The translations under genes and the position numbers were made by a program. A model generated the notes under the pieces. It worked only from the letters and a program-made list of their open reading frames with translations, had not been told where the DNA came from and made no database searches. This document shows, piece by piece, positions 26,001 through 33,973 of a stretch of 42,332 nt of DNA (its first letter is position 1; each line of letters starts with the position of its first letter). Where the stretch lies: positions 1 to 42,332 of the forward strand of contig JBKHCL010000017.1 in assembly GCA_046541875.1 (NCBI GenBank), in the 5' to 3' direction. The stretch comes from CAZFPT01 sp046541875 (lineage in GTDB: Bacteria; Planctomycetota; Phycisphaerae; SM23-33).

Positions 26001-27781
26001 ACCAGTACCTCTTCAGCGTTTGGCCGGTGCTGGAGCGAGGCCCGCACTGCCCCGACGCGCGCATCGAGCTGCACGTGAAGGACGCCCGCACCGGTCGGCC
26101 GTTGGGACGCCTCAAGCCCGCCCTGAAAAACGTCGTCCAGACGCCCGCGGCCCCCGTCATCGCCGGGGAGTATCTCTTCACCACCGGCCCGGGCGGCGGC
26201 TCGCACGGCGGCCATCCGACCCACTCGCAGATCGTGGTGACCACCGCCGACGACCAACTGCAGTTAATCGCCCGCAACCTCGTGCCCATGGGCTCCCAGC
26301 CGCCGGTGTTCGTCGGCGATCGTATGATCCTCCGCTCGGGTCGCGGGCTGTTCTGCATCGCCGTGACCGACGCCAAGGGCAAGGCCCACCAACAGGCCGT
26401 TCTTGCGGACACAACGCTTGGAGAGATCGGCCCGCGCCCGGCCACGGACAAGCCCAAACCGATTCAGCCGCTGGAGAAGCCCCTGATCGGGCCCAGGGTC
26501 CCGGTCGGCAAGCTCATGGACGACCGGGCCACGGACAAATGGCTCGCCGCGGGCCCGTTCCCGAAGGGCACGTTCGATGAGTCGCTCATCGACGAGATTA
26601 CGCCCATTGCCGGCTCGACGGTCTCGACAGGCGGGGACACCGGAAAGCTGCGGATCGTTCCGCGCGAGTACGCCTCGATAGACCCGCCGCGCTTCGCCGC
26701 CCAGTACTCGCTGCAGGGCACCGGCGAGAACGTCCCGGTGCTCTCGACGCACGTGGATCCGCGCGTCGCCGGCGGGAAGGACGAGGGGACCGGCGTGCTG
26801 GTGACCGTGCTGGACAACCGCGAGCAGAACGTGGTGGTCCCCTCGCTCAAGGCCCGCGGCGTGAAGCAGTTCCTCGCCGGTCGGCTGCTCGAGCCCGACG
26901 AGCCCCTGCTGCTGCCGGCCGGTCAGTATCCTTACGCCGTGGTAGTCTCGCCGGAGTACTACCACGTCGAGCAGGAAACGATCTACCCGCCCATCAACGT
27001 GCTCAAGGCCAAAGAAGACAAGCTGCTGGATACGTCCATTTGGCCGGACACGTGGAAGGTGCTCGGGCCCCTGCCCCCCGAGAGCAAGCCCATGGACGCC
27101 AACTCGCTGAAGAAGATCCCCGAGAAGATCACCATCGGCGACCGGACCTTCCCCGCCTATGACTTCAAGGCGATCGACGGGACAATATACCTCACCGCCC
27201 TGCTGAGCAAGAAACAGGGACAGAAGCCCGACCCCTCGACGGCCCCGAAGACGATGAAAATCGGAACGCCCTCGACGGCGTGGGCGCTGGCGGAGATCGA
27301 CGTCCCCTCCGACGGCGTGCTGTACGTCACCGCCGGTGCGGACTGGTTCATGCGGTGGACGCTGGACGGGAAGGTGGTCTACGACCGTCTCAAAAGCGGC
27401 AACGCCGCCCCGCCCACCGAGATCAAGGCCCATCCGTTCGCGATCCCTGTCACGAAGGGCAAACACGTCCTGGCCGTCCAGGTGAAACCCGGCAGCCGGG
27501 GCTGGTCGTTCTCCGCGACCGGCGGGTTCGCCGCCAAGGACACCGACGCGATCAAGGCGCTCCGCGTGCCCAGCCGAATCAAGCCCGCCAAGCCGGACTT
27601 CCGGTTCGTCCCGTCCTTCAAGATCGTGCCTCATCCGATGAAGCGCGAGGCGCGCTGGCTGCGGCGCGTCGCCGCCCGCGCCGACCGCCTCCGGGCAATC
27701 GTGGACGCCCTGCCGGCCGACTCACCGCAGAACCGGGCAGCCCGGAACATCCTGCAACTGCTGAAGCAACACTCGAACTGA
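23030..27781 (+). CDS. Giant secreted beta-propeller and beta-sandwich protein A
   Basis: A 1,583-residue exported protein. Signal peptide 1-23. Residues 24-240 contain a helix and a beta-rich region. The K-D-G-R-I-S-G-E-L module lies at about 260-315. Beta-sandwich 1 starts at W-Q-V-V-G-P-F (495) and includes V-W-L-N-D-K-L-V-W. A PQQ-type beta-propeller spans about 684-1120, with blades such as L-T-R-V-N-P-D-T-G-E-T-L-W. Beta-sandwich 2 starts at W-L-A-A-G-P-F-P (1171) and has F-L-A-G-R-L-L; beta-sandwich 3 starts at W-K-V-L-G-P-L-P (1342). A helical tail ends the protein (1535-1583). No enzyme motif was found, so glycan binding or surface scaffolding is inferred. AAGGAAGGA lies eight bases before ATG 23030. 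It follows the lyase-like gene by 97 bases. Confidence 0.75.
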   Translation: MKRMYTGVIVAMLVAVLSAVMSAREPQNNSAPTGQAATETRKLYDRIVEARKLLEIELSTQRTRSATGQHSPATYRLWFDDAADGEDMEMTLRDAGSQWQAAYAVVPAWAQSTMQEWRGYHHGNGAGAVWRFGVTHDIAAEKLTATKDKLTGQADCTFLLNRTHDERFPPGEAVSWWDRFPGVGMQIPRRQTFQLNAKIDDNSRVLEMVLEGGIHWKHKKRKNRPAIRKPIFLRMALPATRLSTMWVQTPTWNGGFHEGNASGLSFKDGRISGELIVYIHTDGWVPVRGSRPPQKLVFTIDATLEHNQLRGKYTATGDMGKYAGSLRGRGGPAVAGSYRSSGELDAAAGLFHGYVLDDPAPLEKRLLDVSPLPKDDTAARKQIAGTLNTLAHEIRALHLAKQKFPLPLAEAFLQTACAEPVLDANDPNALLATLRATARLIENCDDTRPNADDTIASADRPQSPSTGTIELPAGDDGTCPLPEKDTGAWYHIGQWQVVGPFTQRNGVEHNDAIVPDVACVEGVKLRQRLDRVGAEHEDAPAVAWTAIRPGGPRVRTPWAKSSFYNRFRGELWYAAATVRSSKAQPAWLALEGLEQTKVWLNDKLVWSSEETSFRCRPRGRTMIPVKLIEGENRLLVRTNRDRRPAWVDLAIRLSKPGTPRETPDRELPDIANPDIYPDATPPLVWDVDKGLNVAWNVPELGGRSRPAVVNGAVLVAGAPGQLTRVNPDTGETLWAAHLDPENGEITLDAANQRAKKLGLKKLNSLRSIDVTSPVSDGKTVYVHNELGRLAAVDLDGKTRWTMQTGLSKAKVHCLPGRVIVEGQTTTAWQLPEALKKLAEADAKKRFHAIGVLVLDDKGNVLHRHTQQGEFSGTASFLLAAANGKGRTVALHTSTGLLYDLTRGEAQGPFAIDYPGPGDTQWQSGGQTIGSRGGRSFRACVAGQTAFLATQEQTMAVRLWRADGRLAHAHRWESNYEHSGFGSFTAPSVATDQYLFSVWPVLERGPHCPDARIELHVKDARTGRPLGRLKPALKNVVQTPAAPVIAGEYLFTTGPGGGSHGGHPTHSQIVVTTADDQLQLIARNLVPMGSQPPVFVGDRMILRSGRGLFCIAVTDAKGKAHQQAVLADTTLGEIGPRPATDKPKPIQPLEKPLIGPRVPVGKLMDDRATDKWLAAGPFPKGTFDESLIDEITPIAGSTVSTGGDTGKLRIVPREYASIDPPRFAAQYSLQGTGENVPVLSTHVDPRVAGGKDEGTGVLVTVLDNREQNVVVPSLKARGVKQFLAGRLLEPDEPLLLPAGQYPYAVVVSPEYYHVEQETIYPPINVLKAKEDKLLDTSIWPDTWKVLGPLPPESKPMDANSLKKIPEKITIGDRTFPAYDFKAIDGTIYLTALLSKKQGQKPDPSTAPKTMKIGTPSTAWALAEIDVPSDGVLYVTAGADWFMRWTLDGKVVYDRLKSGNAAPPTEIKAHPFAIPVTKGKHVLAVQVKPGSRGWSFSATGGFAAKDTDAIKALRVPSRIKPAKPDFRFVPSFKIVPHPMKREARWLRRVAARADRLRAIVDALPADSPQNRAARNILQLLKQHSN

Positions 27782-27797
27782 CAACCAGCCCCCCACT

Positions 27798-27825
27798 CCG
27801 ACCGGCCCAACCCCAGGCCGGTCGG
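27798..27825 (+). terminator. Strong hairpin between the two giant genes
   Basis: CCGACCGGCC (27798-27807) and GGCCGGTCGG (27816-27825) form a perfect 10-bp stem with an eight-base loop. No T-run follows, so intrinsic termination would be weak; it may instead protect the upstream mRNA end or lower expression of the second giant gene. It ends 26 bases before ATG 27852. Confidence 0.45.
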
Positions 27826-27851
27826 TCGACAAGATGACAGGACAACCGACC

Positions 27852-30800
27852 ATGAACCGTCTGACCTGCGCCGCAGTAACCGTGCTCGCCGCCCTGCTGT
27901 TCTGTGCGCCCCATCCGGCATGGGGCGAGGCGGACAAGGACCTCGAATCGCTCCAGGCCGTCCACAGCCGAACGGCCCAGCAGCTCCGCAAACACCTCGC
28001 CACCACCAAGCCGGGCGACGGGCAATACCGCCTCGTGCTGCAAGGCGCGGTGGAAGGCGACGACGCCCTGATGACGCTCACGCGCTTCGCCGGACAGACC
28101 CGCGGGGTCTCAACGGTGCCCTGGTGGCGGCAGGAGACACAGAAGGAGAAGTTCAACTTCCGCCACCGCGACGGCGGCGCGAGCGTGCACCGCGACAAGT
28201 TCCTCTACACCGTGAACATCCCCGGCGACGGCGACGGCTTGAAAATCGACGGCCATCGCCTCGGCGGCACACTCACCGTGGACTATCGCCTGGACCTGCC
28301 GCGCGACGTCCGCATGCCTCCCGGCGGACGACACCTCTACACCACCGACGGACGATGGTCGCTGGTGGACCAGTGGTACGTGGGCCCGCGCGTGACGCCC
28401 CGCACGCAGAGCTACACGCTGAATGCGAAGGTCCTTCCCGACGTCCGCCGCGTGCATCTCGTGCTGCACAACGGGATCGACACGCGCCCCCTGCACCTCA
28501 CCGCGACCGTCCCCTCGGGGCAGTGGGCAGACGTCCGCGTCAAGGCCCCCACGTGGAACGCCGGGGTCCACCAGGCCGACGCCAACGACCTGCGGATGAA
28601 GGACGGGAGACTCACCGGTCAACTGCGCGTTCGGTTCAATCCCGACGCGTGGTGGCCTAAGAAGGTCTGGTACGCCACGTACGAACTGGACGTCCCGGTC
28701 GACGACGGGTTGGCCGGCGGCACGTTCAAGGCGTCCATCGCCGAGGGCGACTACGTGAAAGTCAGCGGCCAGAACAAAAACGGGCAGCGACCCTCCCGCA
28801 GCGGACCGGCCGGGTACACCGGAACAGTGACCGGCACGGTGTTGCCGATGGTGGTCGGGCGTTACGAAACCACCGGCCCCCTGGGCAAGCGCCAAGGCCG
28901 GGTTGTCGGCGGCGTGCTCCCCCCGACCAGTCGACCTGAGAAGCGATTGACTGCCCCCCCCGGCGAACCCGCCGGCCGGGCAACCACGCTCTACAACCAG
29001 ATCCGCGCGATGCGGATGATGCTCTCCCGCCCGGGCTATCCGATGCACCAGGCGCTGTCGGCCTGCGACATGCCCGCCCCCACCTGGGACACCCCCAACC
29101 CCGCCGCCCGGGCTGCCTACCTCCGCCGCCTCGCGAGCATTGCACAGCAGGCCGGCCGGGAGCTCCACAAAGCCCCGGCCAAGGGGCGACCCGCCGCAAA
29201 GAACCCGCATTTCGGCCCGTATTTCGGCCGACCGAAGGCCCTGGAATCCGACGCCGAGGGCGTCGTCAAGCTGCCCACCGTCCGCGACGCCGGCCGGCAG
29301 ACCTGGCGATATGCGGGCACCTGGCGGGTACTGGGGCCGCTGGCGACTCTACCGTCGCACCATCAACCGTTGATCGACATGCCCGGACTGATCCCCGCCG
29401 ACGGCGCGGGTCGGACCATTGACCCCAACGCCCTCGGGCGAAGCTACCGCGGAGCGAAGACGCTGACGTGGCAAACGGTTCAGACGTCCCCCGACGGTAC
29501 GCTCCTGCCACCCCCGTGGACGTGGAACAAGAAAGGTCGACTTGACAAACCGGGCCGCGAGAACTCCAGTTGGTATGCGACGCTGCACGTGGAAAGCCCC
29601 GTCGCCCAAGAGGTCTACCTCGCCGTCGACGCCCACGACCACGCACTGCTCTGGGCCAACGACCAACTCGTCTGGCAGGACACCGAACGACAGCGAAACT
29701 ACCGCACACTGCGACCGGCCGTCTTTCGAGTTCGGCTGAGAAAGGGCATCAACCGCCTGCTGCTCCGCGTGCGGGACGACCGCGCCGAGAGCTTCACGCG
29801 CGTGAGCTTCTGCGTCGCCGGGGCCTCCGACGCCGTCACGCCGCCCCCGCCTGAGACGGCGACAGCGAAGCAGACCACCTCGCCGGCACCCGAGCCGCCC
29901 GTGGCGTGGGACCTGGACAAGGGCGTGAACGTCGCCTTCTCCACGCCCGTGGAAGGCGCCCGCGGCAGGCCCGTCGTAGCCGACGGAATGGTCTTCATCG
30001 CAGCCAGGCCTAACGACCTGGTCTGCCTGGACATCAAGACCGGCCAACAGCTCTGGCGCAGATCCGCCAACGCCCTGGAGCTGGTCAACGCCGAGGCGGC
30101 CAAGGCGTTTGAGACCGCCGACGCCAAGCAGCGAAAGGACCTCATCGAGAAGCACCTGGGCAAGGCCTTCGCGCGGGGCGAGATAACCTCGCCGGTATGG
30201 GACGGCAAGCGAGTCTATCTCCACACCGGACAGGGCGTGCTGGCCTGCTTCGACGCCGAAGGCAAGCGCCACTGGATGCACCGAACGTACATGCCCCACG
30301 CCGCAGTCACGATCATGGACGGTAACGTCATCGTCGAAGGCGCCGCCCTCGATGATTGGGCCAAAGCCAATGACATCGAGACCGACGGGTTCTCCGGCAA
30401 GACCGTCAAACGCGCCGGACACAACTATGGCTCGTCGAGCAACCACACGGTCGACCGCCTGCGAAAGCTTCGCGACGGTCGCAGACACGGACTGATGGCG
30501 ATCACCTCGAAGGGGACGGTCGCCTGGGCCCGCCCGGCAGCGGGGACCTTTGCCGGTCCGCCGATTCGCATGGACCTGCCCGGACCGGACGGCAAGACCC
30601 AGCCGGTGCTGATCACACGGTCGGCCGAGGCGTATGACCCGTCCGACGGAACCCGTCTGCGGGAGTTGATCGATCTGGGCATGTGGGATTGGCTCGCAGC
30701 CACCACGGACGGGCGCCGCCTGTTCAGCGCCTGGGAAGGCGGCCGAGCCGGTGCCGACATGTGGTTAAGCGGGAGCGGCCTGGGCAGCAGAACCATGTGG

Positions 30801-32612
30801 AACGCGACGCGCCTGCACGCCTACGTCGCCGGCGGGCCCAACGATGGCTGTGCCGACGGGACGCACTTTTTCGTCTGGCGTCGCGTGGGCGAGCACGCCA
30901 AGCACTGCCCGGCCACTCGGCTGCAGCTGGACGTGTTCAACGCCGCCACCGGCCAACGCGTCGGATGGGTCAAGCCCGCCATCAGCGGGACCAATCGCGC
31001 GGTCCAGCCCGTGAAAATCGGCAACTACCTCTACCTCGCCGATACTCGTGGCGGCGCGCACAGCGGGGGCACGCCGCCCGAGCGGCAGGTCGTGGTGATC
31101 TCGGCCGACGCACAACCCGTCCTGCTCGCCCGCAACGCCACACCGAACATCTCCGCCCCGCCGGTGGCCTGCGAGAACGGACTGCTCATGCGCTGCGGCG
31201 ATTCCATCGTGCGGGTTGCTATCGACGGCGAAGACGGGCTGGCCTACCAGGAGAAGGTTCTCGCCCGACACGTCTTCGAACGCATCTACGACGAACCGGC
31301 CGACCGGGTCGCTGAACGACCCGAACCCCTTGCCGCCACGCCCGGTCGCGATACGCCCGTCATGCGGTTGGCCGGCGGTGCCTCGCTGAGCGATTGGCTG
31401 GTCGCCGGCCCGTTCCCGAAGAATGCCAACACCCCGCCGGAAGATGGTCTCACGGCCCGCGCGGGCGAGACGCTGACGATCGGCAAGACCTCGGCGAAGC
31501 TCACGCCGCTGCCGGATGAACTGATCTCGATGAAGACGACGTTCCACAACGACGGCAGGCTGGACGACTGGCAGATCCGCCGCACGGTTCGTCGGCTGGA
31601 CCTCTCGGCCTTGAGCGAACGGGGAGAAGGCGTGTACTACCTTGCCGCGGTGGTGGACAATCCGCGACGTCGGCTGATGTATTCGACGATGGACCACGCC
31701 GGGCTGACGACGTACCTCGCCGGCCGTCGGATTGCCGCCGGTCAGCCGCTGGACCTGAAGGCGGGGATGTATCCGCTCGTGGTTCGGGTGGATCCCGATG
31801 CATTCCGTCGCCGACGCCCCACGCCGCCGATCGACGTGACCGCCGCGATGAAGGCCGACAGCGTGACCGACGTGGGTTGGCCGACGACGTGGACGGTCTT
31901 CGGGCCCATCCCCGAAGCCGGCGGAGCCCCCAAACCCGTGCAACTCAAGAGCATTCCCAAAACGCTCGAGCTCGGCGAGAGCAGCTTCGGGCGCATCGCC
32001 CTTCCGACCATCGGGCGCACGCTGGACCTGACGGCCATCATCGACCTGCCCGAGGGCGGAAAACCCGACGTCGGCAAGACCGTCCGCTCCACACCCGTCA
32101 AGCAGCAGCAGTCCGCCTGGGCGATGGCCGAGATCACCATCCCCGCCGATGGGACGCTGGTGGTCAACGCATCGGCCGACTGGTTCATGGAATGGTTCGT
32201 GGACGGAATGCAGGTCTACAGCACGCTGTCCAAGGGCAACATGAGGGCCCCCACGCAGTTGGGAGCCCACACCTTCAGCGTGTCGCTGGACAAAGGCAAG
32301 CACGTCGTCGCCTGCCGCGTCAAACCGGGCAGCAAGGGCTGGTCGGTCACGTCGCTGGGCGCCCTGACCACCGACGATCCGGACGCGCTGGCCAAGGCCC
32401 ACCCGAGCAAGGGCGTGCGGGCAGCCGAGCCGGAATGGCGCGTGAATCTGCTGTTCCGTGAAGTGGACCATCCCGCCGACGTGTCGGCTGTGCGGCGTCG
32501 GCAGATTCGCCAAGCAGAGGCGATGCTGCGCCGAATCGCCCGGACCCGGAAAGGCACGCCCGACGCCCGCAAGGCCAATGAACTGCTCAAAACGATCGAC
32601 GACAAACGGTAG
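27852..32612 (+). CDS. Giant secreted beta-propeller and beta-sandwich protein B
   Basis: A 1,586-residue paralogue of the preceding gene, collinear from end to end. Signal peptide 1-25 (ending A-W-G). K-D-G-R-L-T-G-Q-L-R-V module at 250-300. Beta-sandwich 1 from W-R-V-L-G-P-L (491) with L-L-W-A-N-D-Q-L-V-W. PQQ-type propeller about 685-1125 (V-C-L-D-I-K-T-G-Q-Q-L-W). Beta-sandwich 2 from W-L-V-A-G-P-F-P (1182) with Y-L-A-G-R-R-I; beta-sandwich 3 from W-T-V-F-G-P-I-P (1347). Helical tail to 1586. The two are clearly diverged, so the duplication is not recent. No catalytic motif seen. ATG 27852 is preferred: AGGA lies ten bases upstream; ATG 27834 would add six residues before the signal peptide without better support. 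Confidence 0.75.
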   Translation: MNRLTCAAVTVLAALLFCAPHPAWGEADKDLESLQAVHSRTAQQLRKHLATTKPGDGQYRLVLQGAVEGDDALMTLTRFAGQTRGVSTVPWWRQETQKEKFNFRHRDGGASVHRDKFLYTVNIPGDGDGLKIDGHRLGGTLTVDYRLDLPRDVRMPPGGRHLYTTDGRWSLVDQWYVGPRVTPRTQSYTLNAKVLPDVRRVHLVLHNGIDTRPLHLTATVPSGQWADVRVKAPTWNAGVHQADANDLRMKDGRLTGQLRVRFNPDAWWPKKVWYATYELDVPVDDGLAGGTFKASIAEGDYVKVSGQNKNGQRPSRSGPAGYTGTVTGTVLPMVVGRYETTGPLGKRQGRVVGGVLPPTSRPEKRLTAPPGEPAGRATTLYNQIRAMRMMLSRPGYPMHQALSACDMPAPTWDTPNPAARAAYLRRLASIAQQAGRELHKAPAKGRPAAKNPHFGPYFGRPKALESDAEGVVKLPTVRDAGRQTWRYAGTWRVLGPLATLPSHHQPLIDMPGLIPADGAGRTIDPNALGRSYRGAKTLTWQTVQTSPDGTLLPPPWTWNKKGRLDKPGRENSSWYATLHVESPVAQEVYLAVDAHDHALLWANDQLVWQDTERQRNYRTLRPAVFRVRLRKGINRLLLRVRDDRAESFTRVSFCVAGASDAVTPPPPETATAKQTTSPAPEPPVAWDLDKGVNVAFSTPVEGARGRPVVADGMVFIAARPNDLVCLDIKTGQQLWRRSANALELVNAEAAKAFETADAKQRKDLIEKHLGKAFARGEITSPVWDGKRVYLHTGQGVLACFDAEGKRHWMHRTYMPHAAVTIMDGNVIVEGAALDDWAKANDIETDGFSGKTVKRAGHNYGSSSNHTVDRLRKLRDGRRHGLMAITSKGTVAWARPAAGTFAGPPIRMDLPGPDGKTQPVLITRSAEAYDPSDGTRLRELIDLGMWDWLAATTDGRRLFSAWEGGRAGADMWLSGSGLGSRTMWNATRLHAYVAGGPNDGCADGTHFFVWRRVGEHAKHCPATRLQLDVFNAATGQRVGWVKPAISGTNRAVQPVKIGNYLYLADTRGGAHSGGTPPERQVVVISADAQPVLLARNATPNISAPPVACENGLLMRCGDSIVRVAIDGEDGLAYQEKVLARHVFERIYDEPADRVAERPEPLAATPGRDTPVMRLAGGASLSDWLVAGPFPKNANTPPEDGLTARAGETLTIGKTSAKLTPLPDELISMKTTFHNDGRLDDWQIRRTVRRLDLSALSERGEGVYYLAAVVDNPRRRLMYSTMDHAGLTTYLAGRRIAAGQPLDLKAGMYPLVVRVDPDAFRRRRPTPPIDVTAAMKADSVTDVGWPTTWTVFGPIPEAGGAPKPVQLKSIPKTLELGESSFGRIALPTIGRTLDLTAIIDLPEGGKPDVGKTVRSTPVKQQQSAWAMAEITIPADGTLVVNASADWFMEWFVDGMQVYSTLSKGNMRAPTQLGAHTFSVSLDKGKHVVACRVKPGSKGWSVTSLGALTTDDPDALAKAHPSKGVRAAEPEWRVNLLFREVDHPADVSAVRRRQIRQAEAMLRRIARTRKGTPDARKANELLKTIDDKR

Positions 32613-32614
32613 AG

Positions 32615-32636
32615 GATCCGCCCGCTGAGTCGGATC
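32615..32636 (+). terminator. Weak hairpin after giant protein B
   Basis: GATCCG (32615-32620) pairs with CGGATC (32631-32636) across a ten-base loop, directly behind the stop codon. There is no T-run, so this is a weak candidate only. Confidence 0.22.
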
Positions 32637-32683
32637 TCCGTGACGGCTTGCATCCGCCCGCGTCGGCGGCGAGAATGGCCCAT

Positions 32684-33973
32684 ATGAAACTGCTGCTCAG
32701 CGGGGACATTCATATCGGGCGGGCCTCGACGCGCGTCGACGAGCCCCGCGCCCACCGCGCCGCCGAGGCGTGGGGCGCGATGTGCGAGCTCGCCATCCGC
32801 CAAGGCGTTCGCGCGGTGTGCCTCTCCGGGGACATCACCGACCAGGACAACCGCTTCTGGGAGGCGATCGGCCCATTGGAAGAAGGCATCGCGCAGCTGG
32901 CCGAGCACGACATTCCGACGCTGGCGGTCTCGGGGAATCACGACCACGACGTGCTGGTTCGGCTGGCCGACAACCTTCCCCCCGAGCACTTCGTCCTGCT
33001 CGGACGCGATGGCCAATGGCAGCGACACACGCTCACCGACGACGCCGGCCGATCCGAACTGCACGTAGACGGCTGGTCGTTTCCGCAGAAGCGCGTCACC
33101 CGCGACCCACTGACCAGCTACGACCTGCCCCGCCCCGACGATGCTCCGGTGATGGGAATGGTCCACGGCGACCTCGATGCCGCCTCGAGCCCCTACGGGC
33201 CGCTGTCGTCCGACCGGCTTGCCTCCGTCGGTCCCGACGCCTGGCTGCTGGGGCACATCCACACGCCCGCGCTTCGCAGCGACCGCTCGTGCTGGCTGCT
33301 CTACCCGGGCTCGCCCCAGGCACTGGACCCCGACGAGACCGGATCCCACGGGCCCTGGCTGGCGGAACTGGTCGACGGGCACCTCGCCCCGCCCGAGCAG
33401 ATCCCGTATTCGAGCGTCCGCTACGAGGGGCTGGAGATCGACCTGAGCGACTGCGAGGACATCGACTCAGCCGGCAGCACGATTCTCGAACGAATCCGCG
33501 ACGAAGCCGACACGCTCATCGAAACCGGCGGTGATCGCCTCACGCACCTGCTGCTTCGCCCGCGACTGGTCGGGCGAACGCCGGTGGCGTCCACGCTGCA
33601 GCGCGATCCGAACGCCCTGCGCACGACACTTTCCGACTTCAGTCTCACTCAAGGTCAGGCAACCGTCTCCGTCGAGCCGCCGGAGCTGGCGGTCCTGCCG
33701 GTGATCGACGTGGGGCAATACGCCCGACAAGCCTCCGCCGCCGGGGCGGCCGCCCGCGTGCTGGAAGAGCTGGACGCCGGGGGCGAACTGTCCGAGGCGA
33801 CCGGGAAACTTCTCGACCGGACCACCCGCGCCCTGCGCCAGGAAGCCACGTCGCGCGAGTACACCGGCATCGATCGGCTGGAAATCGACGGCGACCGGGC
33901 CCGTCAGACTCTTCGCAGCCGCACCATGGCCCTGCTGACCGAGCTGGTCCGCCAGCAGGAGGCGGGGCGATGA
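32684..33973 (+). CDS. SbcD/YhaO-like metallophosphoesterase
   Basis: A 429-residue calcineurin-like phosphoesterase of the DNA-nuclease type. Metal-site motifs are complete: G-D-I-H (7-10), G-D-I-T-D (49-53), G-N-H-D (84-87), H-G-D (171-173) and G-H-I-H (200-203), then Y-P-G-S-P-Q. The C-terminal half (about 230-429) is a helical and beta extension as in SbcD/Mre11 and YhaO, serving to contact the ATPase partner. Inferred role: Mn2+-dependent nuclease in double-strand-break processing, with the next gene. ATG 32684 begins the standard M-K-L-L-L-S-G-D; alternatives are ATG 32675 and TTG 32648. The ribosome binding site is poor. Its TGA overlaps the ATG of the next gene by four bases. Confidence 0.88.
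   Translation: MKLLLSGDIHIGRASTRVDEPRAHRAAEAWGAMCELAIRQGVRAVCLSGDITDQDNRFWEAIGPLEEGIAQLAEHDIPTLAVSGNHDHDVLVRLADNLPPEHFVLLGRDGQWQRHTLTDDAGRSELHVDGWSFPQKRVTRDPLTSYDLPRPDDAPVMGMVHGDLDAASSPYGPLSSDRLASVGPDAWLLGHIHTPALRSDRSCWLLYPGSPQALDPDETGSHGPWLAELVDGHLAPPEQIPYSSVRYEGLEIDLSDCEDIDSAGSTILERIRDEADTLIETGGDRLTHLLLRPRLVGRTPVASTLQRDPNALRTTLSDFSLTQGQATVSVEPPELAVLPVIDVGQYARQASAAGAAARVLEELDAGGELSEATGKLLDRTTRALRQEATSREYTGIDRLEIDGDRARQTLRSRTMALLTELVRQQEAGR

Noticed and set aside
23636..26257. An 873-codon minus-strand frame inside giant gene A
   Set aside because: Composition is that of a GC-rich shadow frame and it has no start context.
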